64,000 nucleotides of DNA from an uncultured Corynebacterium sp. (GTDB lineage Bacteria > Actinomycetota > Actinomycetes > Mycobacteriales > Mycobacteriaceae): the NCBI GenBank assembly GCA_943913645.1, contig CALTYZ010000013.1, positions 4,705 to 68,704 on the forward strand. The letters are read 5' to 3'. The translations under genes and the position numbers were made by a program. This document shows positions 35,307 to 44,079 of this stretch, piece by piece (within the stretch, counting starts at the first letter, position 1; each line of letters starts with the position of its first letter). Below the pieces are notes generated by a model. That model did not search any database and was not told the origin of the DNA. It was given only the letters and a program-made list of their open reading frames with translations.

Positions 35307-36242
35307 TTAGGCATTGGCTTCAGTGCGCAATTTGACCACGGGTAAATTCGCGGAAGGGTCATTTTGGATCACCACGTTGTCTGCTCCTGCGATGTCGCGG
35401 GCATATATTTGCTGATCTGTTCGCGCGTCGTAGAGCGCCGAGCCTGGCTCCAGCATCACCCCAATGCCCAGCTCGCAGTTCTCGCCTAGGTCTACCCCGA
35501 TCACCCCAGATGAGGGCCGCAGCACACTGTTGCGCCCAATCTGCAGGGGGGTGCGGTTGTGCCGGTCGTCTGCTTCGGCCATGAGCACTGCTGAAAGCCC
35601 AACATGTGTCCCTTCCCCAAGAACGACGGAGGACGAGAGTCGGCCTTCAATTCGGGCTGGCCCAAGCGAGCCTGCGTTGTATGAGACGTAGCCTTCGCGC
35701 TCAACCATGGTGCCGGGGGCAAGGTAGGCACCGAGGCGCACGCGCGCGGCTTCAGCAATGGTGACCCCTGATGGGACGACGTAGTCAACCATGCGGGGCA
35801 GTCGCCCGAGGCTCCACACCTGGATCGTGCCGCGCGAGCGCAGGTTGGTGCGGATGTACTCGAAATCGTCAGGCAGACATGGGCCTTTGCTTGTCCACAC
35901 CACCGGGACGAGGTGTTCGAGGCAATCCGTCATGTTGATTTCCATCGGACGTACCAGCCGGTGGGAAAGCAGGTGGAGGCGAAGGTAGACGTCGTGTGCA
36001 TCAATTGGCGGTTGGCTTAAGTCTGCAATCGTTGTCCGGACCGGCACGAGTTCGACGAGGCGATCGCGGTCCATGCCGATGAGGTTGAGGAAGCGGTCGG
36101 ATAACTCGCGTGCACTGACGCGCTCGGTGCCGGTTGCGCCCGGCTTAGCGTCGACAAGCGATGGGTTTGGAAACCATGTGTCTAGCACTGTTCCGTCAAC
36201 GGCAATGTTGGCAATCCCCGTACCTTGCGCTCCCTGCGGCAT
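35307..36242 (-). CDS. DapD paralogue (succinyltransferase-like)
   Basis: A 311-residue relative of the DapD at 31430. Shared: TVLDTWFPNPSL, IDAHDVYLRLHLLSHRLVRP, RMVDYVVPSGV, IEGRLSSSVVLGEGTHVG. The glycine-rich GGGASIMGTLSGGG of true DapD is replaced by LSAVLMAEADDRHNR, so the acceptor pocket probably differs. The catalytic-type Glu in IEGR is kept. Start ATG 36242; 37 bases separate it from the divergent dapE. Corynebacteria are known to carry such a second copy; its reaction is unproven here. Confidence 0.82.
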   Translation of the reverse strand: MPQGAQGTGIANIAVDGTVLDTWFPNPSLVDAKPGATGTERVSARELSDRFLNLIGMDRDRLVELVPVRTTIADLSQPPIDAHDVYLRLHLLSHRLVRPMEINMTDCLEHLVPVVWTSKGPCLPDDFEYIRTNLRSRGTIQVWSLGRLPRMVDYVVPSGVTIAEAARVRLGAYLAPGTMVEREGYVSYNAGSLGPARIEGRLSSSVVLGEGTHVGLSAVLMAEADDRHNRTPLQIGRNSVLRPSSGVIGVDLGENCELGIGVMLEPGSALYDARTDQQIYARDIAGADNVVIQNDPSANLPVVKLRTEANA

Positions 36243-36279
36243 GGCCACATCATATCGGGCACCTCGGCCCGTAGGATGG

Positions 36280-37392
36280 ATGGGCGTGACTGAGCTTTCG
36301 CTTTTCGACGACCCCGTCAACCTCACAGCCGCTCTCATCGACATCGAATCGCCTTCGCACCATGAAGGCCGCCTTGCCGATGCTGTTGAGGCTGCACTAC
36401 GCGGCCTTGCTGGGGTTGAAGTGATCCGCACTGGCAATACGGTGGTTGCGCGTACGCATTTCGGACGTGCCCAGCGGGTGGTGCTTGCCGGGCATGTGGA
36501 TACGGTGCCGCTGGCAGACAACACTCCACATCACTTCGATGAGACCGGTGAGGTGCTGTTTGGCTGCGGTGCGGTTGACATGAAGTCTGGCCTGGCTTGC
36601 TATTTGCATGCGTTCGCCCAGATGGTGCAAGACGGCGGTGTGCGCAGCGCATTTGATCTGACATTGATCGCCTATGAGGGCGAAGAGGTAGCAACCAAAT
36701 ACAACGGGTTGTTTCACCTTGAACAAGACCACCCGGAGCTGCTTGCTGGCGATATTGCTCTGCTGGGGGAGCCGTCAGGTGGGATCATCGAGGCTGGTTG
36801 CCAAGGCACGATTCGTGTGTTTGTTGACGCCCATGGGGTGCGCGCGCACTCTGCCCGCAGCTGGCTTGGGCGCAACGCGGCGCATGAACTTGCCGGTGTG
36901 CTCACTCGGGTGGCGCAATATACCCCGCGCACAGTCACTATCGCCGGGTGCGAGTACCGCGAAGGGCTCAATGTGGTTGGGTTGGAAGGTTTCGTGGCAA
37001 CCAACACCATCCCTGATTTTGCGCGGCTGATAATTAATTACCGCTTCGCTCCGGATCAGAGTCTGGAGCAGGCGAAAGCGCATTTGGAGGAGGTTCTTGC
37101 ACTTGAAAGTGCACTTGAGCTGACGTACGACGACACCGCGTCAGGCGCGCTCCCCGGATTGGATGACCCGGTGGCGGCGAATTTGGTGAAAGTTGTGGGC
37201 GGGAAATTCCGTGCCAAGTTCGGATGGACGGATGTCTCCCGCTTCTCTAATCTTGGTGTTCCAGCTGTCAACTTCGGGCCCGGCGACCCGGGGTATGCAC
37301 ACAAACAGGATGAGCAATGCCCCGTCGGGCAGATCCGCGATGTTGCACAACAGCTCCTCGAGTACTTGACGAGCTCCCAGGAAAGTGAGTGA
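36280..37392 (+). CDS. dapE: Succinyl-diaminopimelate desuccinylase DapE
   Basis: A 370-residue M20-family metallopeptidase releasing succinate to give LL-diaminopimelate. Metal-site motifs: GHVDTVP, GCGAVDMKSGLA, AYEGEEVAT (general base Glu and metal Glu) and the late GDPGYAHKQDEQCP. ATG 36280 or GTG 36286 are both possible. Divergent from the dapD paralogue, followed by a LOG-like gene after 9 bases. Confidence 0.93.
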   Translation: MGVTELSLFDDPVNLTAALIDIESPSHHEGRLADAVEAALRGLAGVEVIRTGNTVVARTHFGRAQRVVLAGHVDTVPLADNTPHHFDETGEVLFGCGAVDMKSGLACYLHAFAQMVQDGGVRSAFDLTLIAYEGEEVATKYNGLFHLEQDHPELLAGDIALLGEPSGGIIEAGCQGTIRVFVDAHGVRAHSARSWLGRNAAHELAGVLTRVAQYTPRTVTIAGCEYREGLNVVGLEGFVATNTIPDFARLIINYRFAPDQSLEQAKAHLEEVLALESALELTYDDTASGALPGLDDPVAANLVKVVGGKFRAKFGWTDVSRFSNLGVPAVNFGPGDPGYAHKQDEQCPVGQIRDVAQQLLEYLTSSQESE

Positions 37393-37401
37393 CACCACGC
37401 C

Positions 37402-38271
37402 ATGGCCCCACACATCAGGCCCCGGCCCGAACGCGACCGTACACTACGTGGGCCGATGATGGTCCGCAGCGAGCACGCACAGCAGCCAACCACGCACGAC
37501 CAGCGGCTGTTGGAGTCGCTGGGACACATAGATCATGACTGGAAACACGCCGACCCGTGGCGGGTTATGCGCATCCAGTCGGAGTTTGTAGCTGGGTTTG
37601 ATGCGTTATCGGAGCTGCCGAAGGCGGTCACCGTTTTCGGCTCTGCCCGGCTTGGGGAGGGCACCGCCGAGTATGAGCAGGCCCGCGCAGTGGGAAAGGC
37701 GTTGACGCAGGCCGGGTACGCAGTCATCACTGGTGGTGGGCCTGGACTCATGGAAGGACCCAACCGGGGTGCGCACGAAGCGGATGGCATTTCTGTCGGA
37801 CTGGGCATCGAATTGCCGTTTGAACAGGGGCTGAATGATTGGGTCGACTTGGGCCTGAACTTCAGGTACTTCTTCGCCCGGAAGACCATGTTTTTGAAGT
37901 ATTCACAGGCGTTCATTTCGCTGCCTGGTGGGTTTGGCACGATGGACGAAGTCTTTGAGGTGCTGTGCATGGTGCAGACGGGGAAAGTGACGAACTTCCC
38001 GATCGTGCTCATCGGCACCGAGTTCTGGGGTGGCCTGGTGGAGTGGATCCGCAGCCAGCTGCTGCGCCGTGGGCTCATCTCACCTGGGGATGATGAGCTG
38101 TTCATCGTGACCGATTCGGTCGATGAGGCGGTTGAGCACATCGTGCGTGCACACCAGGTGATGACGGATGCACGTCTGCGCGGCGTGCAAGCCACCGGTG
38201 CGCCCGCAGCACAGGAGTGGAGTATTGACAGCATTACGGAGACAGACACTCTGGATAGCCCGGATGCCTAA
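37402..38271 (+). CDS. LOG-type nucleotide phosphoribohydrolase (TIGR00730 family)
   Basis: A 289-residue Rossmann-like protein with VTVFGSARLGEG, ITGGGPGLMEGPNRGAHEADG and the hallmark SLPGGFGTMDEVFEVL. Family members release the base from cytokinin-type or AMP-like nucleoside monophosphates. The gene sits where related Actinobacteria have a LOG gene, between dapE and folP2. ATG 37456 is a shorter alternative start. It overlaps folP2 by 8 bases. Confidence 0.87.
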   Translation: MAPHIRPRPERDRTLRGPMMVRSEHAQQPTTHDQRLLESLGHIDHDWKHADPWRVMRIQSEFVAGFDALSELPKAVTVFGSARLGEGTAEYEQARAVGKALTQAGYAVITGGGPGLMEGPNRGAHEADGISVGLGIELPFEQGLNDWVDLGLNFRYFFARKTMFLKYSQAFISLPGGFGTMDEVFEVLCMVQTGKVTNFPIVLIGTEFWGGLVEWIRSQLLRRGLISPGDDELFIVTDSVDEAVEHIVRAHQVMTDARLRGVQATGAPAAQEWSIDSITETDTLDSPDA

Positions 38272-39100
38272 TCAGCTTGCCCAGGTCATGGCGATTGTCA
38301 ATCGAACCCCCGACTCGTTTTATGACAAAGGGGCGACGTACGCGGTAGACAAGGCGCTTGATCGAGCAACGGCAGCGGTAGAAGACGGGGCCGCGATCAT
38401 TGATATTGGGGGTGTCAAGGCTGGCCCCGGTGACCAGGTCGATGCGCTGGAAGAAATCGACCGGGTGGTGCCGGTCATCACTGCGGTGCGTGCGGCTCAC
38501 CCGCGCGTGAAGGTGAGTGTGGATACGTGGCGCGCCGAGGTGGCTGAGGCCGCTATCGCTGCTGGCGCGAACCTGATCAATGATACGTGGGCTGGGTGGG
38601 ACCCAGAGCTGATCACAGTCGCAGGTGCGCACCGTGTGGGCTACGTTTGCTCCCACACAGGTGGGGCTGTGCCGCGCACCCGACCTTACCGGGTGCACTA
38701 TGACGATGTGGTTGCCGACGTGATCGCCGAAACGACCACGCTTGCTGAGCGCGCGGTGAGCGCTGGGGTGCCGGAGTCGGAGGTGTTCATTGACCCAACG
38801 CACGACTTTGGCAAAAACACGTTTCACGGCCTTGAGCTGTTGCGCCGGGTCGATGAGCTGGTTGCCACCGGGTGGCCGGTGTTAATGGCGTTATCGAATA
38901 AGGATTTTGTCGGTGAGACGGTTGACCGCGGTGTAGACGAGCGTGTTGCTGGCACTCTGGCCGCCACAGCGTGGGCGGCCGCCCGAGGCGTTGCTGCTTT
39001 TCGTGTCCACCAGGTCCGCGAGACGATCGATGTGTTGCAGATGACCGCAGCGATCGCAGGCCAGGTGCCTCCGCGCAATACCATTCGAGGTTTGGCGTGA
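38264..39100 (+). CDS. folP2: FolP2-like dihydropteroate synthase homologue
   Basis: A 278-residue TIM-barrel protein. It keeps the pterin-site opening (AIVNRTPDSFYDKG) and SVDTW, but the pABA/pyrophosphate loop is DIGGVKAGPGD instead of DIGGESTRPG. That pattern, and the place beside gpgS, fit the FolP2 group, whose mycobacterial member was reported to lack dihydropteroate synthase activity. Its actual reaction is unknown. It overlaps both neighbours. Confidence 0.85.
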   Translation: MPNQLAQVMAIVNRTPDSFYDKGATYAVDKALDRATAAVEDGAAIIDIGGVKAGPGDQVDALEEIDRVVPVITAVRAAHPRVKVSVDTWRAEVAEAAIAAGANLINDTWAGWDPELITVAGAHRVGYVCSHTGGAVPRTRPYRVHYDDVVADVIAETTTLAERAVSAGVPESEVFIDPTHDFGKNTFHGLELLRRVDELVATGWPVLMALSNKDFVGETVDRGVDERVAGTLAATAWAAARGVAAFRVHQVRETIDVLQMTAAIAGQVPPRNTIRGLA

Positions 39101-39867
39101 GTGCTGACCTGCGCGTGAGTGTCGTCATTCCAGCATTGAACGAACAAGCCACTGTCGCCGACGTTGTCACTGCGTGCTGCGCCTCAGGGGCGGACGAGGT
39201 GTTGGTGATCGACTCAGATTCAAGCGATGCCACAGCGCACGTTGCCGCACGCGCCGGCGCGAAGGTCATGAACTGGCGTGATGTTGATGCTCGTGAGCCA
39301 TGGCCTGGAAAGGGCGAGGCGCTATGGCGCGGCGTCAAAGCTGCCAGCGGGGAAGTGGTGGTGTTCATAGACGCCGATGTGACCAATGTGGCACCGCAGT
39401 GGGTTGACCTGCTCACCGCGCCATTCACAAACCCGGCGGTACACTTGGTCAAGGCCGCTTATACACGCTCGTTGGGGGCAGACGGACGCGGTGGCGGCCG
39501 TGTTACCGAGCTGACCGCGAAACCACTGTTGCGCGTCTTTTTCCCCGAGTTGGCCGACATTGCGCAACCGCTTGCGGGTGAGTATGCAGTTCGTCGTTCC
39601 AGCGCCCTGCGCCTGCCGTTTGTTTCCGGGTACGGCGTCGAGGTGGGCATGCTTATCGACGTCGCGCGGCACCACACCCGAGACGCCATTACCGAAGTCG
39701 CGTTGGGCAGCAGAACACACCGCAACCGTCCGCTGGAAGAACTGGGGCCAATGGCTGATGTGGTCGCCCGGACCATCCTCGCTCGCGCCGGGTACCTGGG
39801 CAATGGTGACACGGCAGGGTGCACCGGTGCTGCACCGGCGCAGCGCCCGCCGTGGGTGGTGCGGTGA
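39097..39867 (+). CDS. gpgS: Glucosyl-3-phosphoglycerate synthase GpgS
   Basis: A 256-residue GT81 glycosyltransferase. It joins glucose from a nucleotide sugar to 3-phosphoglycerate, the precursor of glucosylglycerate and, in mycobacteria, of methylglucose lipopolysaccharide. Motifs: VSVVIPALNEQATV (nucleotide site), the metal-binding FIDADVTN and a Gly-rich PLAGEYAVRR. GTG 39097 overlaps the folP2 stop (GTGA). Confidence 0.9.
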   Translation: MSADLRVSVVIPALNEQATVADVVTACCASGADEVLVIDSDSSDATAHVAARAGAKVMNWRDVDAREPWPGKGEALWRGVKAASGEVVVFIDADVTNVAPQWVDLLTAPFTNPAVHLVKAAYTRSLGADGRGGGRVTELTAKPLLRVFFPELADIAQPLAGEYAVRRSSALRLPFVSGYGVEVGMLIDVARHHTRDAITEVALGSRTHRNRPLEELGPMADVVARTILARAGYLGNGDTAGCTGAAPAQRPPWVVR

Positions 39868-39889
39868 CGCACCAGTTAGACTACGTGCC

Positions 39890-40270
39890 ATGTTTTTGTC
39901 CTGGATAGTGCTCATCATCGCGCTGGTGATCTTCAGCGTGCTCGGCGTGTTGTTGTTTGCCGCTATTTTCGGTCGCGGCGAGGCATTACCGCCGATGATG
40001 GAGAGCGCCGATGTAAAGCAAGCCAACCGCGAAGCTATCGCGCAGGGCAGATACGCAGACCTGCAGCTTGAGGTTGTGCACCGGGGGTACCGAATGGACC
40101 AGGTAGATGCGCTCATTGCGCAGCTCACTGGCCAAGAAGGCGCGGGCGATGATGCACCGAGGCAGGCGAGTGCGGCCAACACAGTACCGGATGAGGTGGG
40201 CCAAAACAGCGTAGACTCGACGAAAGTAACTGTGGAAGCTAAAGGAGAGTCCGACGCATGGCAGCAATGA
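39890..40270 (+). CDS. Small membrane protein with DivIVA-like motif
   Basis: A 126-residue protein: one N-terminal membrane helix (about 2-25), then LQLEVVHRGYRMDQVDALIAQL, which resembles the DivIVA-type N-terminal motif, and a disordered tail. A protein of this design follows gpgS in Mycobacterium. A cell-pole or septum role is inference. It overlaps the DUF3117 gene by 13 bases. Confidence 0.7.
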   Translation: MFLSWIVLIIALVIFSVLGVLLFAAIFGRGEALPPMMESADVKQANREAIAQGRYADLQLEVVHRGYRMDQVDALIAQLTGQEGAGDDAPRQASAANTVPDEVGQNSVDSTKVTVEAKGESDAWQQ

Positions 40271-40425
40271 AACCGCGCACCGGTAACGGCCCGATGGAAG
40301 CCGTTGAAGAGAGCCGCAAGATCGTGATGCGCATCCCGTCTGATGGCGGTGGCCGACTGGTGGTGGAGATGAGTAAGGAAGAGGCTGGAGAACTCGGGCA
40401 GCTGCTGATCGATGCAGCGAAGTAA
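40258..40425 (+). CDS. DUF3117 domain-containing small protein
   Basis: A 55-residue protein beginning MAAMKPRTGNGPMEAVEES, followed by KIVMRIPSDGGGRLVVEMS. This compact actinobacterial family (DUF3117) is almost invariant and always about 55 residues. Function unknown. AAAGGAG lies 8-10 bases before the ATG, and it overlaps the preceding gene. A 6-bp GC hairpin (40435-40460) follows. Confidence 0.85.
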   Translation: MAAMKPRTGNGPMEAVEESRKIVMRIPSDGGGRLVVEMSKEEAGELGQLLIDAAK

Positions 40426-40477
40426 AACCTGTCCGCGCCGGTGTTTTCCTGGTGCGGCGCTGCGGTAATATCACCAT

Positions 40478-41341
40478 ATGCTTGAAGATATCGTTGATGT
40501 CTTAGCCGATCCGATTGATCTTTCGCCGCTTTCTCTAGCGGACAATGGTTCCCGTCTGGTTTCACAGACGGGACATTCTTATGACGTCGCACGCCAAGGC
40601 TATGTCACGCTTGCCGGTGGACGGGGACTTGACCACGATGGCGACTCCCCGGAAATGGTGCAATCGCGCGAAGCATTCCTGTCGCAGGGACACTTTGCCC
40701 CATTTGTCGAGGCTGTGACCGACGCTGTCGAGGACAGCTTGGAACAGGTGGCTCAGGATGAGCCTCGCCCAGTGGTGCTTGAGGTCGGTGCTGGCACCGG
40801 ATATTACCTGGCCCACACGTTGGATACCATCGCAGAAGCCCGTGGCGTTGGCCTTGATATTTCCGTGCCGGCCGCGAAACATCTAGCCAAGTCCCATCCC
40901 CGTGTGGGCGCGATTGTGGCCGATGTGTGGCAGCGCTTGCCTCTTCGAGATGACAGCATCCACGCAATCACCGTGGTGTTTGCCCCCCGAAATCCTGCGG
41001 AGTTTCGTCGTGTCTTGGTCGACGGTGGGGAAGTGACTGTGGTTGCGGCTGATCAGGGCCACCTCGATGAACTACGGGACCCGCTTGGGATTCTGGGAGT
41101 CGAAGCTGACAAAATGGAGCGCTTGCTTGCGCAAGCGAGCGGCTACCTGACGCCAGTAGGCAGTCCTGAGCTCATCGAGTTCCCAATGCGGCTGGAGCGC
41201 GACGCGATTGCCGCCCAGGTGGGAATGAGCCCGTCAGCGCGCCATGTTGCGCCCCAGGTGCTGCACGAGCGGGTGGCCGCTCTTCCGGACTATGTGGATG
41301 TGACCGCTCGGGCCCGTCTCGTCACATTGCGAAAGCAGTAA
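40478..41341 (+). CDS. RlmA/TlrB-like 23S rRNA methyltransferase homologue
   Basis: A 287-residue protein. The SAM site is VLEVGAGTGYYLAHTLD with FAPRNPAEFRRVL as the later NPPY-like region, and HSYDVARQGYVTL with GDSPEMVQSREAFLSQGHF is the RlmA family pattern. RlmA methylates a guanine in domain II of 23S rRNA. The zinc-ribbon cysteines at the N-terminus of E. coli RlmA are absent here; only the His in GHSYD remains. Confidence 0.82.
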   Translation: MLEDIVDVLADPIDLSPLSLADNGSRLVSQTGHSYDVARQGYVTLAGGRGLDHDGDSPEMVQSREAFLSQGHFAPFVEAVTDAVEDSLEQVAQDEPRPVVLEVGAGTGYYLAHTLDTIAEARGVGLDISVPAAKHLAKSHPRVGAIVADVWQRLPLRDDSIHAITVVFAPRNPAEFRRVLVDGGEVTVVAADQGHLDELRDPLGILGVEADKMERLLAQASGYLTPVGSPELIEFPMRLERDAIAAQVGMSPSARHVAPQVLHERVAALPDYVDVTARARLVTLRKQ

Positions 41342-41353
41342 CGTCAGGCATGG

Positions 41354-42781
41354 CTACTGCGTGCGGGTCGCGGCATGACCACGACGCCACTCGCTGAATA
41401 TCTCAGCATCGCCGTGGGCCCGCACGCGTATTCCTGTACTGCCGGAGGTTGGCCAAAACCGTGACGACATCACGACGCTGCCGCCGCCGGCATACACTTC
41501 GAGGGTGGAACCGTCGACGATGACGGTGATGTTGTCTTCATCTTCCTCGTGCAACGGTGCCGTTTTCGGCTCCCCGTCTAAACGGTCAAGCTCAATATGA
41601 TCGCCGCGGTGACAGATCCGAGCCGCAGGATTGCCTTCGCTGTCGATGACCTCAGCAACGATCTCAGACCCTGGGGGAATGTCGCACAACGCGGTCCACA
41701 GGAGTGCCTGACGGGCACTGTCGACAGCCTCAGGCAAACCGGGGGCAGGAGTTTGGTACAAGTGGCCGTGCTGCAAGGTCACTCGCCGCGGTAGAGTCAG
41801 CGCGTTTGCCCACCCTTCTGTCTCCCAATTTGGTTCGGACGTTGGGTCACCAGAGCGCCCGGAGTTCGTCATGAATCCGTACATGTAGGCGCGGTCATAG
41901 CGCGCCAGTTCGTCCTTGTTGTGGCGGGGGTAGTTGGTGTTGCGTGGACGTGTGAAATCGTGCCCATGGTCAAATAGCTGACTTGGGGTGACAACGTGGA
42001 ACCGGTTGGCCTCCAGCTTGCCGATGATGTAGCTGGAGTAGTCCTTTCCGTCGCGCTCAGCGGTAATGAACAGGACGTCATAAATCTCCTGATCAACCTC
42101 ATCGCGCAACCGGACAAGGCGTGGGGCGACGAGCGAATCATCAAGCTCGACTCCTGGATCTCCCTCAAACTCAAGTGGTCCAAGTAGCCGCCACGAGCGA
42201 CCGTCATCGGAATTCAGCACGACCGGTATTGGCTTTGCGGATGGGCCAGCGACTGCAAGCATCAGCCACCCTTCGTGGCCCTCGTCGCGGTTGGATTGGA
42301 TGTCCCAGTCGGGGATGACGCACGGGGACCGGAAGTTGCTGAGCTCTTCGGTGTCCTCGACGACCGCGCCAAGCCGAGTGATCGCCGCGGAGACCGCCGT
42401 GTGGTCATCTAAGTCGTTGCACAGCGCACTCACATCGTCAACGTGAGCGAGCTGGATGGTATTGCCCGCAGCAGTTCGCGATGTGAAATAAATATCTACT
42501 CCACCTTCGGCAGCATCGCCACCAACGACCGCTCCCGCGCGGACATGCGTTTCCCCGCCGACGGGCGCGATGGCATCGTTGCATTCAAACCAGCTGAACG
42601 GGTCGTTCTCACTCATGTGGTGGCCCCAACGGCTCGACTCGCCGGGGCCTGCTGCGTATTGATAGAACATGTGCCAAACCCGGTGTCCGGGAGCCCCTAA
42701 ACGAATGACACCAGCTGGTCCTTCAAGGATTCCGTGGTCTGCAGTGACGTGGAGTTCAGGCCTGTAAATACTCATTGGCAT
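41354..42781 (-). CDS. GH32-fold protein lacking the catalytic residues
   Basis: A 475-residue protein that aligns with invertase/levanase: VWHMFYQYAAGPGESSRWGHHMSEN at 35-60 is the GH32 FQYNP..WGHATS region, and a C-terminal beta-sandwich (about 330-470) is present. The nucleophile motif WMNDPNG reads ILEGPAG (18-24), RDP reads RSP (151-153), and the acid/base EC motif reads VAP (218-220). Hydrolysis is therefore unlikely. Its start forms a TGATG overlap with the glgA stop, so it is made together with glycogen synthase. Confidence 0.78.
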   Translation of the reverse strand: MPMSIYRPELHVTADHGILEGPAGVIRLGAPGHRVWHMFYQYAAGPGESSRWGHHMSENDPFSWFECNDAIAPVGGETHVRAGAVVGGDAAEGGVDIYFTSRTAAGNTIQLAHVDDVSALCNDLDDHTAVSAAITRLGAVVEDTEELSNFRSPCVIPDWDIQSNRDEGHEGWLMLAVAGPSAKPIPVVLNSDDGRSWRLLGPLEFEGDPGVELDDSLVAPRLVRLRDEVDQEIYDVLFITAERDGKDYSSYIIGKLEANRFHVVTPSQLFDHGHDFTRPRNTNYPRHNKDELARYDRAYMYGFMTNSGRSGDPTSEPNWETEGWANALTLPRRVTLQHGHLYQTPAPGLPEAVDSARQALLWTALCDIPPGSEIVAEVIDSEGNPAARICHRGDHIELDRLDGEPKTAPLHEEDEDNITVIVDGSTLEVYAGGGSVVMSSRFWPTSGSTGIRVRAHGDAEIFSEWRRGHAATRTQ

Positions 42782-43935
42782 CAGCTCAGTTGGGTGTAGA
42801 TGTCGACCGTTTCCTGCGCAATCCGTGCCCAGGAAAACTCAGCGAGCGCACGCGCGCGGCCTGCCTTACCCATCTGCGCGGCAACGTCCGCGTCTCCTGC
42901 AACCGCATTGACAGCTGCAGCGAGCTCACGCTCGAAGGTGGCCGGATCGGCTTCGTCATAATCTACGAGACGTCCCGTCTCCCCATCGACGACCACCTCG
43001 GGGATCCCGCCGACACGCGAGGCCACCACTGCGGTGTTACAGGCCATGGCCTCGAGGTTGACAATGCCGAGCGGCTCATAGATTGACGGGCAAACGAAGA
43101 CATCGGAGACGGAGTACACCTCCCGAATGCGCTCCGGGGCAAGCATGTCTTGTATCCAGAAAACTCCATCGCGTTCTGCGCGCAGTTGGTCAGCGAGTGC
43201 CTGCGTTTCTGCAGCGATTTCTGGGGTGTCAGGCGCGCCCGCGCACAAAATGAGTTGAATGTCATCATCAAAGTGCCGCGCTGCTTTGAGCAAGTGCGGC
43301 ACGCCCTTTTGCCGCGTGATACGGCCAACGAACGAGGCAATTGGTCGGGTGGTGTCAACGCCTAGCTCCTCAGCGATCGTGCCGGGGGAGGGGTACCACT
43401 TTTCCGGGTCGATGCCGTTGAGCACGACGTGAACTTTTTCCTCATCAATGCAGGGGTAGGCCTGAAGGATCGCGTCCTTCATTCCGGATGAGACGGCAAT
43501 AACGCCGTCGGCATACTCCATCGCATTTTTCTCACTCCAGGAGGAAATGTCATAGCCGCCGCCGAGCTGCTCGCGCTTCCAGGGGCGGTCTGGCTCGAGA
43601 GAGTGGGCAGTGACAACGTGTGGAATGTCATACAGTAGTCCGGTGAGGTGGCCACCGAGGCCGGAATACCAGGTATGGGAATGCACAATGTCAAGCCCAG
43701 TGGCGGCGTTGGCCATCCGCAGCCCGGTGGACAGCGTCTTAATCGCGCCGTTCGCGTCCGCCAAGTCGGGGTCAACACCATGCACAAAGACGTGAGGTTC
43801 CTCGCGTGGCGCACCCATGCAGTGAACGTCGACCTCGGCGATCTCACGCATGAAGCGCGTCAACTCTGTGACATGCACACCGGCCCCGCCGTAGACTTCC
43901 GGAGGGTACTCTCTGGTCATCATTCCGACTCTCAT
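42781..43935 (-). CDS. glgA: Glycogen synthase / alpha-maltose-1-phosphate synthase-type GlgA
   Basis: A 384-residue GT4 glycosyltransferase of the actinobacterial GlgA type: REYPPEVYGGAGVHVTEL at the N-terminus, GRITRQKGVPHLLKAA, and CPSIYEPLGIVNLEAMA (E-x7-E motif). It uses ADP-glucose made by the divergent GlgC; mycobacterial relatives make maltose-1-phosphate. ATG 43935 marks the start of homology. It is followed by the GH32-fold gene. Confidence 0.92.
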   Translation of the reverse strand: MRVGMMTREYPPEVYGGAGVHVTELTRFMREIAEVDVHCMGAPREEPHVFVHGVDPDLADANGAIKTLSTGLRMANAATGLDIVHSHTWYSGLGGHLTGLLYDIPHVVTAHSLEPDRPWKREQLGGGYDISSWSEKNAMEYADGVIAVSSGMKDAILQAYPCIDEEKVHVVLNGIDPEKWYPSPGTIAEELGVDTTRPIASFVGRITRQKGVPHLLKAARHFDDDIQLILCAGAPDTPEIAAETQALADQLRAERDGVFWIQDMLAPERIREVYSVSDVFVCPSIYEPLGIVNLEAMACNTAVVASRVGGIPEVVVDGETGRLVDYDEADPATFERELAAAVNAVAGDADVAAQMGKAGRARALAEFSWARIAQETVDIYTQLS

Positions 43936-44079
43936 ATCCGCCGAGCTTAGCGGCGTCTCCGCGCGGCTGCACAGGCCGAATTTCACGCACCCTGAGGATC
44001 GACTGGGCACGGTTATAGGTGCCTGGGGTTGTCGACGAACGTGCTGCAGAACGCGTTATCTTTCAATACGCTGAAGAGT

